A DNA stretch of 64,000 bases from Pteria penguin (GCA_035048485.1 CM068581.1:9375430-9439429); one strand, 5' to 3'; positions 45,904 through 59,515 are shown, counted from the first letter of the stretch. The notes: a model not told the origin generated them from the letters alone. A program made the numbers and translations.

Positions 45904-47164
45904 ACTTTTCACTTTTTCCTTGCAACAACTCCTTATTTTGACAGTTGGGCCTGTATTTCCGCAATAAGAAAAACAAACGGGAGATAACTCGCATATAGAC
46001 TTGGACATGATATCTCCAGAGACCTGTAATACAGCTCTCTGAGATCTCCGATTTCCTTTTAAAACGTTTATTGTTGGACTGACATTTTGTTTGACGTAAT
46101 CTTGAGTCAATGATTTTTTTAATTTGACGTCAATTGTTGGAATTTTTGTATATAAAATTACCCGCCACTTTTAAAATTAATTATTATTGATTTATTTGTT
46201 TGCATATTTATTATTAGGGTCTATTTTACATATATGTGTGTGTGTTAAACTGTCAGAGAGAGGTTAGACACATGCAACTGTATATAATTATTGTTTTAGG
46301 CCTATACAGTTACGTTGCATGATGCTTCTTTACACCTCTGCGAGGGAGAAATCTACGGCAGAAAGTCTGAAAGAAGGGGAAAATTGAAGGTACCCGCTAT
46401 TCAGTTTACTTCACAAACACAAAACAGACAACTGAAATGGGTGTAAGGCAGCCTAGACAGATGTACGAAAATTAAGTTCCCTCCATTCTCTTTGAGAAAA
46501 TTCAATATACTGAAGGATTACCTACAATACATGAAAGGATTCGCACTCAGTACGTAGCCACCACAGTAATTAACACACCTCTTGAGGTATTAACATAAAT
46601 TTATTTAAGGTAACATCTGTTCTACATCGCGAACGCACTGATGATGGCAACTGTGACAACAATCTACGAACACTTGGCATCCCAAGCAGATAAAACCTAG
46701 TATGTCCAAACGACAGATACTGTAGATTGATAACCGCATTGGTTGGATAAGACCCAACTCACAACAATTTGTTGTTGCAGGCAATGACAGTGTGGAAGGA
46801 AAGAAAACATAGAATCATTTCGGTGTGCAGTGCAAGTTTGGCGGAGTGAGTACATATGAATATTGTTCTACTAACTAGCAGACCTACACAATACGCAGAT
46901 TTTCGGAGATCAATTTTGGATGCGAGATAATTAGTTTATTACGAGATCTCACTAATGGATTTTCACGACTTGTGTTGGGATATCATATACATACACGGTG
47001 TCTGATATGAGGGAGTGATTCCATCAATGGTCACATGGACAATTATGACGATAAATATACAATGTAGTCCTGTAAAATACTAAACGTAGTTAACAAGTAG
47101 ACCATTGGCGCTATTAGCAAGAGAATCGTGTATACCTTCCAAGTGAGCAGAAATCATAAAACTA
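45904..47164. promoter_or_regulatory. Divergent promoter region between CNK and gene 2
   Basis: The two start codons face away from each other across 1,261 bp. Within 46,091-46,132 lie TTGACGTAAT, TGAGTCA (AP-1 type) and TGACGTCA (CRE). TATATAAAA sits at 46,149 on the plus strand. An inverted CCAAT box (ATTGG) is near 46,739. Transcription starts and 5' untranslated exons cannot be placed from sequence alone. Confidence 0.45.
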
Positions 47165-47372
47165 ATGGTGTGCTGGAGTGGCCAAATTTTCATTGGAACT
47201 CATGTCGAGGACATACAAAAGATGTCCGAATTAACGAATTATCACATTCAAGCCAAGATTATCACTTACAAAGATGAACAAAGCTTTAGGCAAGACTGGC
47301 AACAAAAAGCGGAGGCAAATGTCAAGCAACCTACATTCCTGGAGGGAATATTACTGAAAAGTCTGCATCCAG
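47165..47372 (+). CDS. Gene 2 exon 1: unrecognised protein, N-terminus
   Basis: 208 nt: 69 codons plus the first base of Gly70, ending at CCAG|GTATGT. It begins at the first ATG of the frame, MVCWSGQIFIGTHVEDIQKM, and includes YKDEQSFRQDWQQKAEANVK. There is no signal peptide or membrane segment. Exons 2 and 3 (60,586 and 62,024) continue it in matching phase to a 256-residue protein. I do not recognise the family. The exon is separated from exon 2 by a 13-kb intron full of satellites. An upstream non-coding exon is possible. Confidence 0.7.
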
Positions 47373-48117
47373 GTATGTAAAGGTCGTACAGTTTCTTTAG
47401 CCACATTATTAACAACAAAAATGCAGTATAGAAATTAATGATTAGGGGTGATCTCAAAGTAAACAAAGTTAGGTTATGTGATATATAGCGTTATTTTGAT
47501 GGACAATCTACAATGAGTTCATCAAAGTGTGACGTCAAAACTCGTCAAAAAGGGGAAGATAAATCTGCCCTCTGCAACAGGTGTTTCTTGAAGAAAGGAT
47601 TTACGGCTAGAGAAGTTGATATTCTGCCTGTAATTATAGGGATAATTCGAAGCAGTGCGTGCCCCAAACTATAGGATTCTTTACATTGTATTATCAGTCT
47701 GTTTTCTGTTTGGCTAGCATTCTACATATTTATACCAAAGCATGAGAACGGTCTACCGAGTATGTATGCATTGATAATTACATACACATGTCACGAGTGT
47801 GTGAAGAAAAGTATGGCATATCATTCCCACGATCGTAAAAGCTTGTTTATACAACAGATACCTCGCACACTGTGCCATCAGCAACATGGAACCACTGTTA
47901 AATCATAAACAAACACTGTGATTTTTATATCTCGCAGACTGTCTCATCTCTCATTTGTTAGGTATGGATCTCGGTGTTATTTTGCCAATGCATATCCTAT
48001 CATTGCAACCTTCGCAATGCCCTCCACAATCACAACACCCACGTTGATTTATCATAACGACAAGTATAAGTCGCCACATGCCTCATCATTTTCATCAACA
48101 ACAAAGGTCTATTAGTG
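47373..48117. other. Start of gene 2 intron 1, nothing recognised
   Basis: Sequence of mixed composition, with no repeat until about 48,118. A 65-codon plus frame at 47,918 looks like chance. Confidence 0.45.
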
Positions 48118-48840
48118 TCATCCACAAAGGGCAAGGGTCGACTATTGTAGTCTCATCAACGTCAAGGATCCACTAGTGTTATCTTATCAACATCAAGTGT
48201 CCAATAGTGTTATATCTCGTCAACAGCAATAATCCACTTATATTATCCCATCAACAGCAATGTCCCACTATTAACTCATCAACTAGTATTAGATCTCATA
48301 AACAGCAAGGGTCGACCAGTATTATTTCCTAACATCAAGAGTCCACTACCGTGACCTCATCAACAGCATATATCCACTAATATTATATCTCATTAACAGC
48401 AAAGACCCACTTGTGTTATATTCCATCAAAAGCAAGTGTCCACTAATCTTCTCTTATCAACATCAACAGTCCACTAGTATTATGTATCATCAACAGCAAG
48501 GTTCAACTAGTGTTATTTCACCAACAGCAAAGATCCATTGGTGTTACCTCATATCAACAAGAACCCACTAATAGTATGTATCATCAATAGCAAGGGCCCA
48601 CTAGTGTTATCGCATCAACAGCAAGGATCCAGTAGTATTATCTCATAACATCACGAGTCCACTAGTGTCATCTCATTCAACAGCATGACTCCACTAATAT
48701 CGTATCTCATCAACAGCAAGGACCCACTAGTATTATATCTCGTCAACAGCAATGACTCACTAGTGTTTTACCTCATCAACAGCAAGGGCCCACTAGTATT
48801 ATCTCATGAACAAGAAGGACCCATCAGTTTTATCGTTTCA
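48118..48840. repeat. Diverged 33-bp minisatellite, about 21 copies
   Basis: The loose unit is CATCAACAGCAAGGACCCAC + TAGTATTATATCT, ranging from about 30 to 37 bp. Divergence is much higher than in the neighbouring 83-bp array, suggesting an older array. Many units contain ACTAGT. Confidence 0.85.
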
Positions 48841-48877
48841 TTTCATATACAATTGTTGTTGTAGCACGCACACTATT

Positions 48878-51800
48878 TCATCAGTCTTATCACGAGTAGA
48901 TCGGAGAAAGTGAGATATCCTGTCTTCAGCTAGTACACTATCAGATCAGCAGCCTGAGTCAGTATAATCTTATCATTAGTAGATCTGAGACAGTGAGATA
49001 TCCTGTCATCAACTAGTACACTATCTTATTGGCTGCCTGAGTCAGTATAATGTTATCATTAGTAGATCTGAGACAGTGAGATATCCTGTCGTCAGCTAGT
49101 ACACTATCTTATTGGCAGCCTGAGTCAGTATAATCTTAGGGACAGGCTTGGTGTAGTGGTTAAGCGCTTGGCTTGCAGCGCCGACGATCCGGGTTCGATT
49201 CCCGGGTTGCGCCACTATGTTTAAGAGGTTGGTAACCTCCTGCTTCCATGTCGCGATATAACTGAAATATTGTTGAAAGCGACGTAAAACACCAATCAAC
49301 CAACCAACCAACAGTATAATCTTATCATTAGTAGATCTGAGATAGTGAGATATCCTATTGTCAACTAGTACACTATCTTATCGGCAGTCTGGGTCAGAAT
49401 TTGTCTTATCATTAGTAGATCTGAGACAGTGAGATATCCTGTCGTCAGCTAGTACACTATCTTATCGGCAGCCTGAGTCAGTATAATCTTATCACTAGTA
49501 GATCTGAGACAGTGAGATATCCTGTCGTCAGCTAGTACACTATCTTATCGGCAGTCTGGGTCAGTATCTGTCTTATCACTAGTAGGTCTAAGACAGTGAG
49601 ATATCCTGTCGTCAGCTAGTACACTATCTTATGGGCAGCCTGAGTCAGTATAATCTTATCACTAGTAGGTCTGAGACAGTGAGATTTCCTGTCGTCAGCT
49701 AGTACACTATCTTATCGGCAGTCTGGGTCAGTATCTGTCTTATCATTAGTAGATCTGAGACAGTGAGATATCCTGTCGTCAGCTAGTACACTATCTTATC
49801 GGCAGCCTGAGTCAGTATAGTCTTATCATTAGTCATTAGTAGATCTGACACAGTGAGATATCCTGTCGTCAGCTAGTACACTATCTTATCGGCAGCCTGA
49901 GTCAGTATAATCTTATCATTAGTAGATCTGAGACAGTGAGATATCCTGTCGTCAGCTAGTACACTATCTTATCGGGAGCCGGAGTCAGTATAGTTTTATC
50001 ATTAGTAGGTCTGAGACAGTGAGATATCCTGTCGTCAGCTAGTACACTATCTTATCGGCAGCCTGAGTCAGTATAATCTTATCATTAGTAGATCTGAGAC
50101 AGTGAGATATCCTGTCGTCAGCTAGTACACTATCTTATCGGCAGCCTGAGTCAGTATAATCTTATCATTAGTAGATTTGAGACAGTGAGATATCCTGTCG
50201 TCAGCTAGTACACTATCTTATCGGCAGTCTGGGTCAGTATCTGTCTTATCATTAGTAGATCTGAGACAGTGAGATATCCTGTCATCAGCTAGTACACTAT
50301 CTCATGGGCAGTCTGAGTCAGTATAATCTTATCATTAATAGGTCTGAGACAGTGAGATATCCTGTCGTCAGCTAGTACACTATCTTATGGGCAGTCTGGG
50401 TCAGTATAATCTTATCATTAGTAGATCTGAGACAGTGAGATATCCTGTCGTCAGCTAATACACTATCTTATCGGCAGCCTGAGTCAGTATAATCTTATCA
50501 TTAGTAGATTTGAGACAGTGAGATATCCTGTCGTCAGCTAGTACACTATCTTATCGGCAGTCTGGGTCAGTATCTGTCTTATCATTAGTAGATCTGAGAC
50601 AGTGAGATATCCTGTCGTCAGCTAGTACACTATCTTATGGGCAGTCTGAGTCAGTATAATCTTATCATTAGTAGATCTGAGACAGTGAGATATCCTGTTG
50701 TCAGCTAGTACACTATCTTATCGGCAGCCTGAGTCAGTATAGTCTTATCACTAGTAGGTCTGAGACAGTGAGATATCCTGTCGTCAGCTAGTACACTATC
50801 TTATCGGCAGCCTGAGTCAGTATAGTCTTATCATTAGTCATTAGTAGATCTGAGACAGTGAGATATCCTGTCGTCAGCTAGTACACTATCTTATCGGCAG
50901 CCTGAGTCAGTATAATCTTATCATTAGTAGATTTGAGACAGAGATATCCTGTCGTCAGCTAGTACACTATCTTATCGGCAGTCTGGGTCAGTATCTGTCT
51001 TATCATTAGTAGATCTGAGACAGTGAGATATCCTGTCGTCAGCTAGTACACTATCTTATGGGCAGTCTGAGTCAGTATAATCTTATCATTAGTAGGTCTG
51101 AGACAGTGAGATATCCTGTCGTCAGCTAGTACACTATCTTATCGGCAGCCTGAGTCAGTATAATCTTATAACTAGTAGGTCTGAGACAGTGAGATATCTT
51201 GTCGTTAGCTAGTACACTATCTTATCGGCAGTCTGGGTCAGTATCTGTCTTATCATTAGTAGGTCTGAGACACCGAGATATCCTGTCCTCAGCTAGTACA
51301 CTATCTTATCGGCAGCCTGAGTCAGTATAATCTTATCATTAGTAGATCTGAGACAGTGAGATATCCTGTCGTCAGCTAGTACACTATCTTATCGGCAGTC
51401 AGGGTCAGTATCTGTCTTATCACTAGTAGGTCTAAGACAGTGAGATATCCTGTCGTCAGCTAGTACACTATCTTATTGGCAGCCTGAGTCAGTATAATCT
51501 TATCACTAGTAGGTCTGAGACAGTGAGATATCCTGTCGTCGGCTAGTACACTATCTTATCGGCAGTCTGCGTCAGTATCTGTCTTATCATTAGTAGATCT
51601 GAGACAGTGAGATATCCTGTCGTCAGCTAGTACACTATCTTATCGGCAGCCTGAGTCAGTATAATCTTATCATTAGTAGATCTGAGACAGTGAGATATCC
51701 TGTCGTCAGCTAGTACACTATCTTATCGGCAGCCTGAGTCAGTATAATCTTATCATTAGTAGATCTGAGACAGTGAGATATCCTGTCGTCAGCTAGTACA

Positions 51801-52002
51801 CTATCTTATCGGCAGTCTGGGTCAGTATAATCTTACCATTAGTAGATCTGAGACAGCGAGATATCCTGTCGTCAGCTAATACACTATCTTATCGGCAGCC
51901 TGAGTCAGTATAATCTTATCATTACTAGATCTGAGACAGTGAGATATCCTGCCATCAGCTAATACACAATCTTATCGGCAGTCTGGGTCAGTATAGTCTT
52001 AG
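48878..52002. repeat. 83-bp minisatellite, about 35 copies, split by a SINE
   Basis: The unit is AGCCTGAGTCAGTATAATCT, TATCATTAGTAGATCTGAGA, CAGTGAGATATCCTGTCGTC, AGCTAGTACACTATCTTATC, GGC. Two main variants alternate, GCCTGAGTCAGTATAATC and GTCTGGGTCAGTATCTGTC. A few units carry a duplicated ATTAGTC. The first units, near 48,890, are the most diverged, which fits growth from the interior. Confidence 0.95.
49139..49311 (+). mobile_element. SINE inserted in the 83-bp array, 13-bp target duplication
   Basis: Head with A box GGCTTGGTGTAGTGGTTAAG and B box ATCCGGGTTCGATTCCC, body TTGCGCCACTATGTTTAAGA, TTGTTGAAAGCGACGTAAAA, CACCAA and an (ACCA)n tail. CAGTATAATCTTA lies at 49,126-49,138 and again at 49,312-49,324, and the array unit resumes exactly after it. 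Of the copies in this window it best preserves the tRNA-like head. Confidence 0.95.
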
Positions 52003-53660
52003 TACATATCAAATTGTTATTATTATTTACGTTGTCTCAACAGTTATACGGAGCTACCATTATTTTATCAATGACTGTATACATTAACTGTAACCCACAC
52101 ATTGTTATATTGGTAGTACGGAGACAGTGTTATCTGTAATATTATATCCGTATGATAACCTCACGAATTCTACATATAAGCACGTTCCAAGGGCGTAGGA
52201 GGAAAAGCAATCATGGTCACATGGTCCCCTTTCGAAAGGGGGGGGGGGGCACAAGTATGTAGATTATTTGTATGTGCGCCCCTTTTCAGCATAGGTGTTT
52301 TATGAGCACCTCGTCTATAATACCCTTTCAGCTTCGAAATTAATCATCCCCCAAACAAAATATATACAAATACAGTTGTACATGTATATAGTTTCATTTA
52401 AAGTTTGTCCCCTTTCCGCACTTTTCAAGGCGCAGCTACGCCGTTGCGTTCGTATATATGCAATTTAATTTGGTCAAAAGAGGGGATGGGTAAAAAGTTC
52501 CAAACTGTTAGACTCACACTGTTTTAGTTCACACTAGCCTGCGGATTTTGTGTGAATGTAATTGGGCACCCATCCATTTCTGTTAACTTTTAACACTGTA
52601 CTTCTTCAGACCTACTGAGGGGATTTTGATAAAACTAGGTATGAACGAAGTACTTTAGGTTCCCAACAAGTTGTTTTAGCCTTATCTGTCAATGAACGGA
52701 TCCAGGAGGGCCGATAGCGACCACAGAGGGTACCTTACCTAGATACGGGCTGAATAAATTGACAAATCGAATGTTTTAAAGTGACCAGATATTGACGGTT
52801 TATAACGTCCTTTTGGGTTTGTCATTGCATGAGTTGTCTGATCATTTTTCCCTTTCATTCCAGCATAGAGGATCGCACAAATGCATTGATTTGGTATATT
52901 TTATCGAATACTTTGGGGAAAATGTTGTTCTAAAAATTGGCACGAAAAACCAGAGACATAGATACTTTCAGTATTTTAAGTATCTATGTCTGGAAACACT
53001 GATTTGATTTTCGTAACTTTTTTTATAAGATAGACAAGAAAGGATGCATCATTTGTATGTAATATTGAGCTCTAACAGAGTCTTCATCATAGCCAGTAGA
53101 AGGATTTTAATGGAAATTTCTGACTGTGTCGTATCTGTCGTTTCCTACAAGGGTTTTGTTGTTTTGTCTGGGTGTATCAAGGAGACTGAGTCTCAGTGTA
53201 CACAATCAGGTTCTGGGAGGTACCTGATTTTACAAAGAATAGCTTCAGATAGGCTACATAGAAAAGAAAATAAACGAATCGGAGTATTTAAATGGACGTT
53301 GTGTTGTTTTTGGTTCGATTCTGAAATGAATTTCTGACAATATATATCTATATATATATATAGTTACTTAGGATGCATGGTATATGGAATGTCATTAGCT
53401 TGAGCTGTTTGAACTCTCCCAGAAATAATTTACTCAGTAATTGGTATTTTACGATTGCAGATTTTCCCCAAAAGGAAAAAAAGAGGGGGGGGGCGCATGT
53501 AAAAGTCAACTATTAGCGAAAATATTAGACCATTTGGGGTGCCAAATCTGGAGTTTTACTCATATTATTTGAGTGTTTGCTACCTAATCATCTATATATG
53601 CTTTGTAAATTTGTGGCGAAAAAAGTAGGGCCCGAGGTCCGGGCCCCCGGTCCCAAACCT
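52003..53660. other. Gene 2 intron 1 with two hairpins, no exon found
   Basis: CCCCTTTCGAAAGGGG at about 52,227 is followed by a G run. At 52,954-52,992 AGACATAGATACTT / AAGTATCTATGTCT forms a perfect 14-bp hairpin stem. A (TA)n tract lies near 53,342-53,361. A 97-codon plus frame at 53,044-53,337 has no family resemblance and no splice support, so I left it out. Confidence 0.45.
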
Positions 53661-56600
53661 CTAAATCCACCACTGTTTTATTTGTGCCCTGATCCTGAGT
53701 AGTACATAATATGGATAACCACCACACCATCAATCGTAATGATGCTATTCTAATACGGTGACCACCACCACACCACCATCCACCGAACAAGTGCTGCGTA
53801 CTAAATGCTATGTGGACCATTACATCACCATTTACTGCAATGATGCTGAGTAACATAATACGGTGATCATCAGTTTATCACAGCTTATTGTAATGATACT
53901 GCGTACTATGTGGACCACTACCACACCAATTAATGTAATGATACTTAGTATATTACGTGGACCAACACCGCCATTACCCCACAATTGGCCGTGGACGTGG
54001 GTTTGAATGATTTCTGTTTGGTTGTAGTATGTAGACAATCACCACCAATGACCGTAATGATACTGAGAAGTATATTATGTGGACCTTCACCACCAATGAC
54101 CGCAATGATACTGAGTAGTATATAACGTGGACCTTCACCACCAATGACCGTAATGATACCGAGTAGTATATTACGTGGACCATCACCACCAATGACCGTA
54201 ATGACACTGAGTAGTATATTATGTGGACCATTACCACCAATGACCGTAATGACACTGAGTAGTATATTACCTGGACCATCACCACCAATTACCGTAATGA
54301 TACCGAGTAGTATATTATGTGGGCCATTACCACCAATGACCGTAATGACACTGAGTAGTATATTACGTGGACCATCACCACCAATTACCGTAATGATACT
54401 GAGTAGTATATTACGTGGACCATCACCACCAATGACCGTAATGACACTGAGTAGTATATTATGTGGACCATTACCACCAATTACCGTAATGATACTGAGT
54501 AGTATATTACGTGGACCATTACCGCCAATGACCGTAATGACACTGAGTAGTATATTATGTGGACCATTACCACCAATGACCGTAATGACACTGAGTAGTA
54601 TATTACGTGGATCATCACCACCAATTACCGTAATGATACCGAGTAGTATATTATGTGGACCATTACCACCAATGACCGTAATGACACTGAGTAGTATATT
54701 ACGTGGACCATCACCACCAATTACCGCAATGATACTGAGTAGTATATTACGTGGACCATCACCACCAATGACCGTAATGACACTGAGTAGTATATTACGT
54801 GGACCATTACCACCAATTACCGTAATGATACTGAGAAGTATATTACGTGGACCTTCACCACCTATGACCGTAATGATACTGAGAAGTATATTACGTGGAC
54901 CATCACCACCAATGACCGTAATGACACTGAGTAGTATATTATGTGGACCATCACCACCAATGACCGTAATGACACTGAGTTGTATATTACGTGGACCATT
55001 ACCACCAATGACCGTAATGACACTGAGTAGTATATTATGTGGACCATCACCACCAATGACCGTAATGACACTGAGTAGTATATTACGTGGACCATCACCA
55101 CCAATGACCGTAATGACACTGAGTAGTATATTATGTGGACCATTACCACCAATGACCGTAATGATACTGAGTAGTATATTACGTGGACCATCACCACCAA
55201 TGACCGTAATGACACTGAGTAGTATATTACGTGGACCATCACCACCAATGACCGTAATGACACTGAGTAGTATATTATGTGGACCATCACCACCAATGAC
55301 CGCAATGACACTGAGTAGTATATTACGTGGACCATCACCACCAATTACCGTAATGATACTGAGTAGTATTTTATGTGGACCATCACCACCAATGACCGTA
55401 ATGACACTGAGTAGTATATTACGTGGACCTTCACCACCAATGACCGTAATGACACTGAGTAGTATATTACGTGGACCTTCACCACCAATTACCTTAATGA
55501 TACTGAGAAGTATATTACGTGGACCATCACCACAAATGACCGTAATGATACTGAGTAGTATATTACGTGGACCATCACCACCAATGACCGTAATGACACT
55601 GAGTAGTATATTATGTGGACCACCACCACCAATGACCGTAATGACACTGAGTAGTATATTATGTGGACCACCACCACACCAATTAATGTAATGATACTTA
55701 GTATATTACGTGGACCAACACCACCATTACCCCACCATTTGCCATTACCCCACAATTGGCCGTGGACGCGGGTTTGAATGATTTCTGTTTGGTTGTAGTA
55801 TGTAGACAATCACCACCAATGACCGTAATGATACTGAGAAGTATATTACGTGGACCTTCACCACCAATGACCGCAATGATACTGAGAAGTATATTACGTG
55901 GACCTTCACCACCAATGACCGTAATGATACCGAGTAGTATATTACGTGGACCATTACCGCCAATGACCGTAATGACACTGAGTAGTATATTATGTGGACC
56001 ATTACCACCAATGACCGTAATGACACTGAGTAGTATATTACGTGGACCATTACCGCCTATGACCGTAATGACACTGAGTAGTATATTATGTGGACCATTA
56101 CCACCAATGACCGTAATGACACTGAGTAGTATATTACGTGGACCATTACCACCAATTACCGTAATGATACTGAGAAGTATATTACGTGGACCTTCACCAC
56201 CTATGACCGTAATGATACTGAGAAGTATATTACGTGGACCATCACCACCAATGACCATATTGACACTGAGTAGTATATTATGTGGACCATTACCACCAAT
56301 GACCGTAATGACACTGAGTTGTATATTACGTGAACCATTACCACCAATTACCGTAATGATACTGAGAAGTATATTACGTGGACCTTCACCACCTATGACC
56401 GTAATGATACTGAGAAGTATATTACGTGGACCATCACCACCAATGACCGTAATGACACTGAGTAGTATATTATGTGGACCATCACCACCAATGACCGTAA
56501 TGACACTGAGTAGTATATTATGTGGACCATTACCACCAATGACCGTAATGACACTGAGTAGTATATTACGTGGACCTTCACCACCAATGACCGTAATGAC

Positions 56601-59515
56601 ACTGAGTAGTATATTACGTGGACCTTCACCACCAATTACCGTAATGATACTGAGAAGTATATTACGTGGACCATCACCACCAATGACCGTAATGATACTG
56701 AGTAGTATATTACGTGGACCATCACCACCAATGACCGTAATGACACTGAGTAGTATATACGTGGACCATCACCACCAATGACCGTAATGATACTGAGAAG
56801 TATATTACGAGGACCATCACCACCAATGACCGCAATGATACTGAGTAGTATATTACGTGGACCATCACCACCAATTACCGTAATGATACTGAGTAGTATT
56901 TTATGTGGACCATCACCACCAATGACCGTAATGACACTGAGTAGTATATTACGTGGACCTTCACCACCAATGACCGTAATGACACTGAGTAGTATATTAC
57001 GTGGACCTTCACCACCAATTACCTTAATGATACTGAGAAGTATATTACGTGGACCATCACCACAAATGACCGTAATGATACTGAGTAGTATATTACGTGG
57101 ACCATCACCACCAATGACCGTAATGACACTGAGTAGTATATTATGTGGACCACCACCACCAATGACCGTAATGACACTGAGTAGTATATTATGTGGACCA
57201 CCACCACACCAATTAATGTAATGATACTTAGTATATTACGTGGACCAACACCACCATTACCCCACCATTTGCCATTACCCCACAATTGGCCGTGGACGCG
57301 GGTTTGAATGATTTCTGTTTGGTTGTAGTATGTAGACAATCACCACCAATGACCGTAATGATACTGAGAAGTATATTACGTGGACCTTCACCACCAATGA
57401 CCGCAATGATACTGAGAAGTATATTACGTGGACCTTCACCACCAATGACCGTAATGATACCGAGTAGTATATTACGTGGACCATTACCGCCAATGACCGT
57501 AATGACACTGAGTAGTATATTACGTGGACCATCACCACCAATGACCGTAATGACACTGAGTAGTATATACGTGGACCATCACCACCAATGACCGTAATGA
57601 TACTGAGAAGTATATTACGAGGACCATCACCACCAATGACCGCAATGATACTGAGTAGTATATTACGTGGACCATCACCACCAATTACCGTAATGATACT
57701 GAGTAGTATTTTATGTGGACCATCACCACCAATGACCGTAATGACACTGAGTAGTATATTACGTGGACCTTCACCACCAATGACCGTAATGACACTGAGT
57801 AGTATATTACGTGGACCTTCACCACCAATTACCTTAATGATACTGAGAAGTATATTACGTGGACCATCACCACAAATGACCGTAATGATACTGAGTAGTA
57901 TATTACGTGGACCATCACCACCAATGACCGTAATGACACTGAGTAGTATATTATGTGGACCACCACCACCAATGACCGTAATGACACTGAGTAGTATATT
58001 ATGTGGACCACCACCACACCAATTAATGTAATGATACTTAGTATATTACGTGGACCAACACCACCATTACCCCACCATTTGCCATTACCCCACAATTGGC
58101 CGTGGACGCGGGTTTGAATGATTTCTGTTTGGTTGTAGTATGTAGACAATCACCACCAATGACCGTAATGATACTGAGAAGTATATTACGTGGACCTTCA
58201 CCACCAATGACCGCAATGATACTGAGAAGTATATTACGTGGACCTTCACCACCAATGACCGTAATGATACCGAGTAGTATATTACGTGGACCATTACCGC
58301 CAATGACCGTAATGACACTGAGTAGTATATTATGTGGACCATTACCACCAATGACCGTAATGACACTGAGTAGTATATTACGTGGACCATTACCGCCTAT
58401 GACCGTAATGACACTGAGTAGTATATTATGTGGACCATTACCACCAATGACCGTAATGACACTGAGTAGTATATTACGTGGACCATTACCACCAATTACC
58501 GTAATGATACTGAGAAGTATATTACGTGGACCTTCACCACCTATGACCGTAATGATACTGAGAAGTATATTACGTGGACCATCACCACCAATGACCATAT
58601 TGACACTGAGTAGTATATTATGTGGACCATTACCACCAAAGACCGTAATGACACTGAGTTGTATATTACGTGAACCATTACCACCAATTACCGTAATGAT
58701 ACTGAGAAGTATATTACGTGGACCTTCACCACCTATGACCGTAATGATACTGAGAAGTATATTACGTGGACCATCACCACCAATGACCGTAATGACACTG
58801 AGTAGTATATTATGTGGACCATCACTACCAATGACCGTAATGACACTGAGTAGTATATTATGTGGACCATTACCACCAATGACCGTAATGACACTGAGTA
58901 GTATATTACGTGGACCTTCACCACCAATGACCGTAATGACACTGAGTAGTATATTACGTGGACCTTCACCACCAATTACCGTAATGATACTGAGAAGTAT
59001 ATTACGTGGACCATCACCACCAATGACCGTAATGATACTGAGTAGTATATTACGTGGACCATCACCACCAATGACCGTAATGACACTGAGTAGTATATAC
59101 GTGGACCATCACCACCAATGACCGTAATGATACTGAGAAGTATATTACGAGGACCATCACCACCAATGACCGCAATGATACTGAGTAGTATATTATGTGG
59201 ACCATCACCACCAATGACCGTAATGATACTGAGTGGTATATTACGTGGACCATTACCGCCAATGACCGTAATGATACTGAGTAGTATATTACGTGGACCA
59301 TTACCACCAATTACCGCAATGATACTGAGTAGTATATTACGTGGACCATCACCACCAATTATCGTAATGATGCTAAGTAGTATATTACGTGGACAAAAGT
59401 CACCACAACGTTTACCGTAATGATGCCGAGTTGTATATTACATGGACCACCACCACCACACTGTTTATCGTAATGATGCGGATTTTATATTAAGTGGACC
59501 ACCACCACATCATTT
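53661..59515. repeat. 48-bp satellite array of 5.8 kb with nested large duplications
   Basis: The unit is ACCACCAATGACCGTAATGA, CACTGAGTAGTATATTACGT, GGACCATC. Because 48 is a multiple of three and the unit lacks stops in several frames, open frames of up to 515 codons appear on both strands (16-residue period, SPPMTVMTLSSILRGP). A non-repeat marker (ACAATTGGCCGTGGACG and the next 50 bp) occurs at 53,981, 55,752, 57,282 and 58,092. The segment from 55,752 is repeated almost exactly 2,340 bp later, and an internal 810-bp block is also copied. One-base deletions (GTAGTATATACG at about 56,752) break the frames. Confidence 0.95.

Noticed and set aside
45904..46110. Extended CNK N-terminus (up to 69 extra residues)
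   Set aside because: The upstream frame lacks a near ATG except at 46,006-46,008, and the MALV start matches the vertebrate CNKSR2 N-terminus.
24650..49311. True tRNA genes at 24,650, 24,975 and 49,139 because of A and B boxes
   Set aside because: The heads do not fold as complete tRNAs; each continues into the same SINE body and tail, with target duplications.
53044..53337. 97-codon plus-strand frame as an exon
   Set aside because: No recognisable motif, no convincing acceptor, and gene 2 exons 1 and 2 already join in phase across this intron.
54144..59420. Long open frames (515, 341, 341, 186, 160 and 147 codons) as protein genes
   Set aside because: They are 16-residue translations of a 48-bp satellite, open on both strands, with freely changing residues and single-base deletions that end frames.
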